Shown: one piece after another, positions 28,541 through 36,587 of the stretch
Position numbering within the stretch: position 1 is the stretch's first letter
How the letters are laid out: each line of letters opens with the position of its first letter
Source of the DNA: DASQEH01 sp963765725
Lineage (GTDB): Bacteria > Actinomycetota > Actinomycetes > Propionibacteriales > Nocardioidaceae
Reading direction: 5' to 3'
Length of the DNA stretch: 64,000 nucleotides
Assembly: GCA_963765725.1 (NCBI GenBank)
Contig: CAVXXI010000003.1
Location: forward strand, 1,364,001-1,428,000
Program-made: the position numbers and the translations under genes
Notes under the pieces: model-generated
What the model was told of the DNA's origin: nothing
Seen by the model: only the letters and a program-made list of their open reading frames with translations
The model's database searches: none

Positions 28541-28556
28541 GAGAGTCATTACTCTC
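28541..28556. promoter_or_regulatory. Palindrome in the divergent signalling promoter region
   Basis: GAGAGT-CATT-ACTCTC is a perfect 6-4-6 inverted repeat in the AT-richer stretch (28515-28610) separating the receiver gene (start 28474) from the divergent hybrid kinase (start 28618). The location fits an operator that controls both directions. No cognate regulator is encoded in the locus. Confidence 0.45.
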
Positions 28557-28617
28557 TCACGATGCGTCACTATACGGACCATTTCGTGTTACTTTGCACA
28601 AGTGACCGCTGGAGGGG

Positions 28618-31165
28618 ATGTATGCATCGTTGCTGTGCGCGCAGACGGGCGCGATGAGCGCTGACCGGGCGCTCCACCGCCTCTTTCGGCGTCTGTTGTC
28701 CCCAGCAATTCCTCTCGACGTCCGCGACGACGTCCGTGCCGTGGAGGAGGCTTCGGTGCACGCTCTGAGAGCGGCCCGTGCCCAGGCCGAACGAGAGCGC
28801 GACTCCTATGCGGCCATGCTGCGGTCGATCATCCAGAACAGCCCGACGGCCATCTCCGTGAAGGATCTGCAGGGGCGCTATCTCCTGGTGAACGAGCCGT
28901 TCGAACGCATATTCGGCACGAGAGACGCCGATCTGTTGGGCCTGCCGGATGAGGGGGCGACCGATGAGCCGGTCTCCCGGCCCCACGTGGAAGACTCCCG
29001 AGCCCAGGTGGGGCCATATCAAGTGGAGGAATCGATCGACGCCTCCGACGGGACGTACGTGTACGAGTCGGTGAAGTTCCCCATGTACGACGCTGCCGGG
29101 TCGCTCTACGCGACCGGAGGGATCTCCTTGGACGTTACGGAGGAGCGGCGCGCATCAGCGCGCGTCGCGGAAGCCCTCGACACGGCGCTCTCGGCATCGC
29201 GGGCGAAGTCGACATTCCTGGCCACGATGAGCCACGAGATGCGCACCCCGATGAACGCCGTACTCGGCATGGCCGATCTGCTCAGAGACACCGATCTGAG
29301 CAGCGAGCAGTCGGAGTTCGTCGAGACGGTCTCCTCGAGCGGCAACGCATTGCTGGCGGTCATCGACCACGTCCTTGACTTCTCTGTGATCGAGGCGGGC
29401 GACGTTGAGCTGGAGCCGATGGTCTTCGACCTCCGAAACGAGATCGAAGGTTGCCTCGACTCTGTCGCGGTCGCAGCAGCCGCCAAGGGGCTCGACCTGG
29501 TGTGCTTCACCGACGCGATCCGCCATCACACCGTGCTCGGCGACGTCGGTCGGCTGCGTCAGATACTCGCCAACCTGCTGGGCAACGCCGTGAAGTTCAC
29601 CGAGGTCGGCGAGGTGCTGCTGTCCGCTGGCACCGAGTCGGTGCCTCCGCACGGGGTACGCCTGACAGTGAATGTGACCGACAGCGGCATCGGCATCGCA
29701 CCCGACCGGCTGGACCGATTGTTCAAGGTCTTCAGCCAGGTGGACGCTTCCACTACTCGGGTCCACGGAGGGACGGGACTCGGACTGGCCATCACCCAAC
29801 GGCTCGCCGAGGCGATGGGCGGCGACGTGACCGTCACCAGCACTCCGGGGGAGGGGTCCAGCTTTGCGCTCAACGTGCAACTCCTCGAAGGACCCGAGGC
29901 TGACCGAGGCATCGACCCCGCCGGCCCAGTCGGCCCTCGACGGGAGATCGGTGCTGATTGTCGACGACAACGCCACCAGCCTGCACATGCTGGATCTGCA
30001 GCTGACCAACCTGGGCATGCGATGTACAAGCGCACTGTCTCCCGAGTCCGCCCTCTCGCTGGTGGCGGAGGGACTTGCCTACGATGTCGGCGTCTTCGAC
30101 ATGTCCATGCCCGGCATGAGCGGAATGGAGCTCGCACGCGCCATCGGACGCCTTCCTAGGGCCGGAACCGCACCGCTCGTACTCCTGGACGGCGTCGGCG
30201 CTCAGTCGGGAGCCGCGGAGGCACCGTTCGTGGCCACGCTCGCCAAGCCGGTCCGTGCGTCTGCCCTGGCTGCCACCCTCGCTGCGGCACTCGCTGAGGG
30301 GTCGCAAGAAGCGCGGCAGGCTCCGGAGTCGCCGCCTGATGACGTGGGTGTGCCGTTGCGAGTTCTGCTCGCAGAGGACAACGTCGTCAACCAGCGCGTG
30401 GCACAGATCATGCTCGGCAAGCTCGGGCACCGCGTGGTAACCGTGGCCAATGGGCAAGACGCCGTCGACGCGGTCATGCGAGGTGACTTCGACGTGGTGC
30501 TGATGGACATCCAGATGCCGGTCATGGACGGCGTGGAGGCCGCCAGACGTATTCGGGCGGCGCTGCCTCGCGGAAAACAGCCTCGCATCATCGCCATGAC
30601 CGCTAGCGTGTTGTTGGAGGACCAGCGGGCGGCGAAGGCTGCAGGCATGGAGCGATACCTGTCCAAGCCGGTTCGAGCACAGGAGCTCAAGGCTCTGCTC
30701 GAGTGGATCAGCTCGATCAGGCGCAGCATCGACAATGGGCTCGATCAGGGCTCGACGAAGGGGACCGACGTGCCGCCTGATGACACCGCCACGTCCGGTG
30801 CGGTCCCGAGGCTCTCCTCGGCGGTCGACGAGACTGTGTTCGAGGAGCTGGTCGCCGAGCTGGGAGATCCCGACGGGGAGTTCATGACCGAGCTCGTCAG
30901 CAGCTACCTGGAGGAGGGGACCGCACAGTCGGCGGAGCTCATCCGGACGGCCGCCGAAGGGGACGCCGTCGCGTTCGCAGCGGCGGCGCATAGCTGGCGC
31001 TCGACGAGCGCCCTGATCGGCGCCACAACGCTCGCGTCGCTGCTCCTCGCCGCAGAGGCCTCTGCGCGCGGGGCGTCGGCCGAGCTGCCGGCGCTGGCGG
31101 AGGCTATCGCCTCGGACTATCGACTCGTCTCAGCCTGGCTCGTACAACGCCTCCAGGCGGCCTAG
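28618..31165 (+). CDS. Hybrid histidine kinase PAS-HisKA-HATPase-REC-REC-Hpt (one frame break)
   Basis: Soluble hybrid kinase of about 850 residues. An N-terminal helix is followed by PAS (SIIQNSPTAISVKDLQGRYL), H206 in ATMSHEMRTPMNA, ATPase domain (DSGIGIA, GGTGLGLAIT), two receivers and a C-terminal Hpt domain with the phosphorylatable His in AAHSWRSTSALIGA (codon at 30989). The frame changes near 29880-29905, between the ATPase domain and the first receiver; both frames read sensibly, so error is likely. ATG 28618 directly follows ggagggg; ATG 28654 is an alternative. Receiver 1 has LVLLDG where Thr/Ser is usual. Confidence 0.88.
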
Positions 31166-31178
31166 CCGTCCGGGACGC

Positions 31179-31922
31179 TTAGAGGCGACCAGACTTCACG
31201 ACGCGGCTCAAGAACTGCTGCGTGCGCTCCTCGTGCGGCGACTCGAAGATCTGCTCGGCCGGCCCGTGCTCGAGGATGGAGCCCGCGTCGAGGAAGCAAA
31301 CCTGGCTCGCGACCTCCTTGGCGAAGCCCATTTCGTGGGTGGCGAGCAGCATGGTCAGACCCCCGTGGGCGAGCTCACGGACGATCTCGAGCACGTCACC
31401 CACCAGTTCGGGGTCGAGGGCTGCCGTGATCTCGTCGAGCAACATGACCCGCGGCTGCATCGCCAGAGCCCGCACGATCGCGACCCGCTGCTGCTGGCCG
31501 CCGGACAGGCTGTCAGGATAGGCATCCACCTTCTCGACCATCCCGACCGAATCGAGCAGCTTCATTCCACGGTCGCGCGCCTCGTCCTTACTGATCCCAC
31601 CCACCATCGTGGGAGCCAGCATGACGTTCTCGATCACCGACATGTGCGGGAAGAGGTTGTAGCTCTGGAACACGATGCCCACGTCACGGCGAAGGACGTT
31701 CAGGTCGACCCCAGGGCCGGTGACAGTGTCGCCGTCGATCCGGATCGAGCCGGAGCTGATCTCCTCCAGGGCGTTGACGCATCGCAGCAGCGTGGACTTG
31801 CCGGAGCCGGACGCCCCGATCAGGCACACCACCTCATGACGCTCGACATTCAACGAGACGCCCTTGAGCACTTCGTTGTGCCCGAAAGACTTGTGGACCT
31901 CGTCGATTTCGAGGAACGCCAT
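31179..31922 (-). CDS. Polar amino-acid ABC transporter ATPase
   Basis: GlnQ-type ATP-binding subunit of 247 residues that powers uptake of polar amino acids. Walker A GASGSGKST, Q loop FQSYNLFPHM, signature LSGGQQQRVAIVRALA, Walker B VMLLDEITAALDP (I replaces the usual P/T) and H loop LATHEMGFA. The ATG overlaps the permease stop by one base (TGATG). It is last in the binding protein / permease / ATPase operon. Confidence 0.94.
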   Translation of the reverse strand: MAFLEIDEVHKSFGHNEVLKGVSLNVERHEVVCLIGASGSGKSTLLRCVNALEEISSGSIRIDGDTVTGPGVDLNVLRRDVGIVFQSYNLFPHMSVIENVMLAPTMVGGISKDEARDRGMKLLDSVGMVEKVDAYPDSLSGGQQQRVAIVRALAMQPRVMLLDEITAALDPELVGDVLEIVRELAHGGLTMLLATHEMGFAKEVASQVCFLDAGSILEHGPAEQIFESPHEERTQQFLSRVVKSGRL

Positions 31923-33028
31923 CAGTGTCCGCCTGCCCGTCGCCGTGCGTCCCGGTTGATCAGGTAGTCGACGAAGCGAGCCTGCGGGATGGTGATGATG
32001 ATGAAGAGGATGGCGGGCACGATCACAGGCGACATGCTGAAGGTGTACGACTGCCAGTAGGTCGAGACCTGGAAGGCCTCGCTGATTCCCGCGATCGAGA
32101 GCAGGGCGGTGTCCTTCTGCAGTCCGATGAAGTCGTTCAAGAGTGGCGGAACGACGCGTCGGACCGCCTGGGGCACCAGCACGGTCCGCAGGGTCTGGGA
32201 GTAGCTCAGTCCTAGGGAACGGGCGGCCGCACCCTGGCTGGGGTGGATCGACGAGAGACCCGCCCGGTACACCTCGGAGACGTACGCCGTGTAGGTCAGC
32301 GTCAGCGCGAACAGTCCGAGCCAGGTAGGGGGCAGCTTGCTCAGGACTGGCATCTTGGAGCCGATGATGCCGAAGACGACGAGGAAGATCACGATGATGG
32401 CCGGGATCGCCCGGAAGGCGTCGGCGTAGACGGTCGCCAGGAAACGCAACGGCGCACCGGCCCGCCCAGGCAGCATCCTCACGATCGCGACCAGCAGCCC
32501 GAGGATGAGGACCAGCACTTCAGCGACGACTGCGACCCAGATGTTGGTCCAGAAGCCTTTCGTGACTTCCTTCCACGACTGCTTGATCGGGTCGAGCCAG
32601 AAGAAGGTCTGTGCAACCGCACCCGAGCTGGTCAAGATGAACATCAGCAGCAGCGCCAAGATGATGGCTGCAGCCGCGTAGCCCATCGCTATCAGCGCCT
32701 CCTCGCGCCCGCTGGCCGAGATGCGCCGCGCCTCCACCAGCTGGTCGTCGCGCAGCAGGGCCGCTCGCCGGCGATCGGCCGCGAAGGCGGCAAGGATGTA
32801 CCGCCAGGGATACAGACTGGCCAGCACCAGGACTGCTGCCACGGTGGTGGACACGGGGCCATTGCCGTTGTAGTCGCGGAGCCACTTGCACGCCACGAGC
32901 AGAAGCAGCGTGCCCGCCACTGCGACGACGATGGCGATGACTGCCAGCCCCGACACACGACGAGGCTGGCTGGGTACCGGAGACGGCTGGAGGTCCTCGC
33001 TGACCAGGCCGGTGGACGCGGAGGACAT
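31922..33028 (-). CDS. Polar amino-acid ABC transporter permease
   Basis: 368-residue inner-membrane subunit of the HisM/GlnP type. The C-terminal two thirds hold the permease fold with the EAA loop AARSLGLSYSQTLRTVLVPQAVRRVVPPLLN. The N-terminal third is an extension with two or three additional helices (GLAVIAIVVAVAGTLLLLVA; VLVLASLYPWRYILAAF) and a charged loop, longer than the usual 220-residue permease. It probably works as a homodimer, since only one permease gene is present. Confidence 0.93.
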   Translation of the reverse strand: MSSASTGLVSEDLQPSPVPSQPRRVSGLAVIAIVVAVAGTLLLLVACKWLRDYNGNGPVSTTVAAVLVLASLYPWRYILAAFAADRRRAALLRDDQLVEARRISASGREEALIAMGYAAAAIILALLLMFILTSSGAVAQTFFWLDPIKQSWKEVTKGFWTNIWVAVVAEVLVLILGLLVAIVRMLPGRAGAPLRFLATVYADAFRAIPAIIVIFLVVFGIIGSKMPVLSKLPPTWLGLFALTLTYTAYVSEVYRAGLSSIHPSQGAAARSLGLSYSQTLRTVLVPQAVRRVVPPLLNDFIGLQKDTALLSIAGISEAFQVSTYWQSYTFSMSPVIVPAILFIIITIPQARFVDYLINRDARRRAGGH

Positions 33029-33061
33029 CAGCGGATTCGGTGTGTCGGCGTCATGTGGACG

Positions 33062-33943
33062 TCACTGGATGGTCCAGACGGGAACGGACGACGGGTCGCC
33101 ACCGAAGGCCGGCCCGAGGTAGTCCTTCGACAGCTGGTTCAGGATGCCCTGTTTCTGCAGGTCGGTGATCCCCTGGTTGAGGGCGTCCTCGTTCGCGGAA
33201 CCCTTGGGGTAGATCGCGCCGTACTTCTCGCCGGTCTTGTACTGACCTACCACCTTCAGCGTGCCACCGGACTTCTTCGCCTCGGCCAGCACGATGGCGG
33301 TATCGAGGAACGCCGCGTCGGCCTGACCGGAGATCACGGACTGGTAGAGCGTCTGGTTGTTCGGGTAGATCGTCGGGTTGACCTTCATGACCTTCTTCAG
33401 GAAGTCGACGGAGGTCGTGCCCGAGTATGCCGCGAGCTTCTTGGTCTTGATGTTGCTCTCGGAGACATCGGAGCCGGACTGCACCAGCACTCCGATGTTG
33501 GAGTCGAAGTACGGCTTGGAGAAGTCGACGACCTTCGCCCGCTCGGGAGTGATCGAGATCTCCGCGAGGGCGATGTCGAAGTCGTTCGTCTGACCGGCGA
33601 CCAGCTGCGCGAACGACACATTCTTGACGGTCACCGACGACAACCCGGCGGCGTTCGCCAGGTTGGCGGCCATGCAGTACTCATAGCCGGACTTGATCGA
33701 GTCCGGCGTGGTGCCGTTCCACCAGCCCTGGGAAGGCAGCGTGGTGTCGACCGTGAGCGTCCCTGCCTTCACCGGCTTGAGCTTGATGCTGTTCGCCTTG
33801 CTCGTGACGTTGCAGTCACCGAAGTTGGTGGAGCCTCCTCCGCCGCCCGACGCGGAGTTCGAGTTGCTGGAGCCGCCGCAGGCCGCCAGGCCAAAGGTAA
33901 GGGCGAGTGCACTTGTCAGGACCAGAGTGCGTTTGAGTTGCAT
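33062..33943 (-). CDS. Polar amino-acid ABC transporter substrate-binding lipoprotein
   Basis: Family 3 extracellular solute-binding protein of 293 residues. ATG 33943 gives a lipoprotein signal peptide MQLKRTLVLTSALALTFG with lipobox LAAC (C22), followed by a Ser/Gly/Asn linker. The mature fold shows FDIALAEISITPERAKVVDFSKPY, the hallmark of amino-acid binders, and VISGQADAAFLDTAIV. It is first in the operon, upstream of permease and ATPase. The exact ligand is not determinable. Confidence 0.93.
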   Translation of the reverse strand: MQLKRTLVLTSALALTFGLAACGGSSNSNSASGGGGGSTNFGDCNVTSKANSIKLKPVKAGTLTVDTTLPSQGWWNGTTPDSIKSGYEYCMAANLANAAGLSSVTVKNVSFAQLVAGQTNDFDIALAEISITPERAKVVDFSKPYFDSNIGVLVQSGSDVSESNIKTKKLAAYSGTTSVDFLKKVMKVNPTIYPNNQTLYQSVISGQADAAFLDTAIVLAEAKKSGGTLKVVGQYKTGEKYGAIYPKGSANEDALNQGITDLQKQGILNQLSKDYLGPAFGGDPSSVPVWTIQ

Positions 33944-34127
33944 GGGGAACAAGTCCTTCCAGGGCGAGAAGACCAGTTGGCCTGTGCTCAGGCTGGGGCC
34001 CCGAGGCGTTGGAGTCAAGGACATCCGCCGTTAAGCAAGGTCGCGTCATGCTGCAGCGGCGAGCCCCAGGGGCCCGTGAGTAGGCCCCGGCCGACGTGTA
34101 ACGTCAACGCTCCAGCGCCGTAGGACG

Positions 34128-34265
34128 CTGACCGATGACGTGCCTGACTACTTCCTGCCGCTCCTCACCAGCGGCAAGGTCAGCGGTGACGGCGTCGAGG
34201 TGCACACCGACCTGCTCGACGAGTTCCCGTACCTCGGCCCTCCGCACGCGGACTACGGCGGCTGA
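34128..34265 (+). pseudogene. C-terminal fragment of a DUF4331-like protein
   Basis: A 45-codon piece reads LTDDVPDYFLPLLTSG and then DEFPYLGPPHADYGG before TGA 34263-34265. Both ends match what I recall of DUF4331 C-termini (LTDDV... and DxFPYL-PP). There is no start codon, ribosome-binding site or upstream half; further upstream is only the region before the binding-protein gene. Probably a relic of a deletion. The rest of 33944-34305 holds nothing I recognise. Confidence 0.45.
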
Positions 34266-34305
34266 AGGCAGTCTCGGGTCGCGTTGGCGCCAGCCCCACA
34301 CCTGG

Positions 34306-34770
34306 CTAGCTCGGTATCAGTCCGAGCTGTCGCATCAGCCCTGCCTCGTCGAGACGACCCCACCGCTCGACAATCCTGCCGTCGCGGATCCGGAACATCT
34401 GGATTCCACGTAGCCGGATGACGCTGCCGGTGGGCGCCACACCCATGAGCTCGCCAGTATGGGTGCCGCTGGCGGTGAACCGCTCCACGACGAGATCTCC
34501 CTCCGCGACGAGCTGCTCGACGTCACTGTGCCAGTCAGGCAGCGCCGTCCGGAACATGGCGGCTGCGTGCCGCATGCCCTCCGGTCCGTCGGGAGCGCCT
34601 GGGAATGGAAGGTCGTGGTTGACCATGTCCGGGTCGAGATAGCGGTCGACGGCGTCCAGGTCTCCATCCGTGAAGAGCTCGCGAATGAAGGCTTCGACAA
34701 GATTCTTGTTGTCGTTGGCGTTGGCGTTGCTGGTGTCGTTGTTGTCGGCGGTGGTGCGATGAGGGTCCAT
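34306..34770 (-). CDS. SnoaL-like ester cyclase-family protein
   Basis: 154 residues from ATG 34770. The cone-shaped SnoaL/NTF2-like fold is seen in YLDPDMVNHDLPFPGAPDGPEGM, DWHSDVEQLVAEGDLVVERFTASGTHTGE and FRIRDGRIVERWGRLDEAGLMRQLG, typical of bacterial ester cyclase homologues; the substrate is unknown. The N-terminus holds an Asn/Asp-rich run (NDTSNANANDNKN) from a GTT-rich low-complexity DNA stretch. It is divergent from the LuxR regulator, which probably controls it. Confidence 0.85.
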   Translation of the reverse strand: MDPHRTTADNNDTSNANANDNKNLVEAFIRELFTDGDLDAVDRYLDPDMVNHDLPFPGAPDGPEGMRHAAAMFRTALPDWHSDVEQLVAEGDLVVERFTASGTHTGELMGVAPTGSVIRLRGIQMFRIRDGRIVERWGRLDEAGLMRQLGLIPS

Positions 34771-34807
34771 AGGACTGATCGTGCGGTACGACGCAGCCGT
34801 CGACCAT

Positions 34808-34821
34808 CCCAACTAGTTGGG
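34808..34821. promoter_or_regulatory. Perfect 14-bp palindrome between ester cyclase and LuxR genes
   Basis: CCCAACTAGTTGGG is fully symmetric. It sits 38 bases before the ester cyclase ATG and 37 bases before the LuxR ATG, almost exactly midway. This is a strong candidate operator for the adjacent LuxR-type regulator. Confidence 0.6.
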
Positions 34822-34858
34822 ATTTCGTTGACGGAAACCACTGAGGGACACTGATTGG

Positions 34859-35938
34859 ATGACGCGCAAGGCCGCACTCGTGCAGGCGGAGAGCGACGTC
34901 GTCCGCCACTGCCACAGCGGCCTCGACGTCACCGCGTTGCAGAAACAGGTGCTGGTCTCGCTCCGGCGGCTGCTGAGCGTCGACGCCGCGTTCTTCGCGA
35001 CCGCGGATCCCGAGACACTCCTGTTCACCAGTGCTTACGCCGACGAGCCGCTGGCCGCGGTGACCCCGCTTTTCCTTGCCAACGAGTTCGGCGTCGACGA
35101 CGTGAACAAGTTCGCCTCCCTAGCCGTCTCCAGCTCGCACGTGGCGACGCTCGACGCCGCCACCCGCGGGGACCGGGGAGCCAGTGTGAGAGCCCGTGAC
35201 ATCATGCAGCCCCTGGGCCTCGGTGACGAGCTTCGCGCGGCTCTCGCGATCGGCTCCTCCTGCTGGGGCTACCTGTGTCTGCATCGTGAGGACCATCCGC
35301 GCGGGTTCAGCGCGTCGGAGACCGCAGCGGTCGCGCGGTTGGGTCCGCACATCGCTCACGCACTGCGACAGGCGATTCTTCTCCACGAACCGAGCGGAGG
35401 AGGCGATACCAGGGCACCCGGGGTCGTCCTCCTCGACGAGCACCTGACCGTGGTTGCCATCACAGCAGAGGCCGAGCATCTGCTTTCGATCATGACGCGT
35501 GGCAGGGCGGCGAAGCATCCTCTGCCCATGGTCGTCTACACGGTCGCGGCCGCCCTTCGAACCATGCGCGGAGCCGCCTCCACATCAATGGTCCTGCCCA
35601 GCGCCCGCGTCCAGGCAGCGAACGGGCAGTGGCTCAACGTCCACGCGTCTCGGCTGCACGGTGAGGCCGGGACGGAGCGGATCGCGGTGATCCTCGAGCC
35701 CCTCCAGGCGCGCGCCAGACTGCCCCTCCTCCTGTCCGCGCATGGACTCAGTGACCGGGAGATTGAGGTCGCAACGCTTGTTATCCGTGGGGCATCGACG
35801 CGTGGCATCGTGGACGCGCTGCACATCTCCAGGCACACAGTCCAAGACCACCTCAAGTCCGTCTTCGACAAGACCGGTGTCCACAGCCGCCGCGAACTGG
35901 TGGGGCGACTCCTCACCAGGCCGACCCCCGACCCGTGA
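34859..35938 (+). CDS. GAF/LuxR-type transcriptional regulator
   Basis: 359 residues. An N-terminal GAF-like sensory region (about 20-165; LLSVDAAFFATADPETLLF, ALAIGSSCWGYLCLHRED) is followed by a PAS-like linker and a C-terminal LuxR helix-turn-helix (LSDREIEVATLVIRGASTRG, LHISRHTVQDHLKSVF). There is no phospho-receiver, so it likely responds to a ligand. It probably regulates itself and the divergent ester cyclase through the palindrome at 34808. Confidence 0.9.
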   Translation: MTRKAALVQAESDVVRHCHSGLDVTALQKQVLVSLRRLLSVDAAFFATADPETLLFTSAYADEPLAAVTPLFLANEFGVDDVNKFASLAVSSSHVATLDAATRGDRGASVRARDIMQPLGLGDELRAALAIGSSCWGYLCLHREDHPRGFSASETAAVARLGPHIAHALRQAILLHEPSGGGDTRAPGVVLLDEHLTVVAITAEAEHLLSIMTRGRAAKHPLPMVVYTVAAALRTMRGAASTSMVLPSARVQAANGQWLNVHASRLHGEAGTERIAVILEPLQARARLPLLLSAHGLSDREIEVATLVIRGASTRGIVDALHISRHTVQDHLKSVFDKTGVHSRRELVGRLLTRPTPDP

Positions 35939-36587
35939 AGCCAACCGCAGGGGATCGCCGATCCGGACGGGCAGTCGCGCCAGGGCAGGACACGATGGTG
36001 CTCCCATCAAGCATCTCCACGCCTCGAACCGTCGTCTCGGCCGGATGGAGGGCGACCCCAGCGCCGGGCTGTGCTCCGGCGCTTAGGCTTGCAATCGTCC
36101 ACCGGCTCCGCGGTCGGAGTGGGTGCCACTTCATGACCACATTGCCAGACTCGGGGACGTCTCACTGGGGACATACGACATAAGCCCCGTGGCGTCGGGT
36201 ACGGGGTTTGGCACGAGACGTGGGCCTCTCGAGTGGTCCGCCCTCCAGGTCCCTGGGTTGACGAAACAGCTCACGGGACCGCCCCGCGCGGAGCTACCGC
36301 GAGGGGCCAGGCGGACTGGACCTGCCCCATCGTCGAGGCCGACACTTGCTACGGCGGTCTCACGGTGGCGGTAGCTCCCCGGCTGCCGGGGCCGCTGATG
36401 TGCTCGGGCTTTGTGCGAACGCCGCCTGGTTCAAGCCGATGAAGACCAGCACGCCACCGTGACAGGGACGTGGCGCGGCACGATCGGAACCCAGGATGTC
36501 TACTCCTGTGACGTGAGTTGAGCCCCTCCTTCGACAGCCGAGGCGAGATGCCCCATGGCCAGGCCCCGCCGGGCTTGCTGAGATCGC
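35939..36587. other. 649-bp non-coding stretch
   Basis: No coding region can be supported on either strand. A short frame near 36465-36521 ends in TWRGTIGTQDVYSCDVS, which could be the tail of a decayed secreted protein, but nothing upstream continues it. No tRNA, terminator or clear repeat was found. The region may mark an old deletion or insertion. Confidence 0.5.

Noticed and set aside
32243..34123. Plus-strand 626-codon open frame opposite the amino-acid transporter genes
   Set aside because: It spans three well supported minus-strand genes and shows no family motif.
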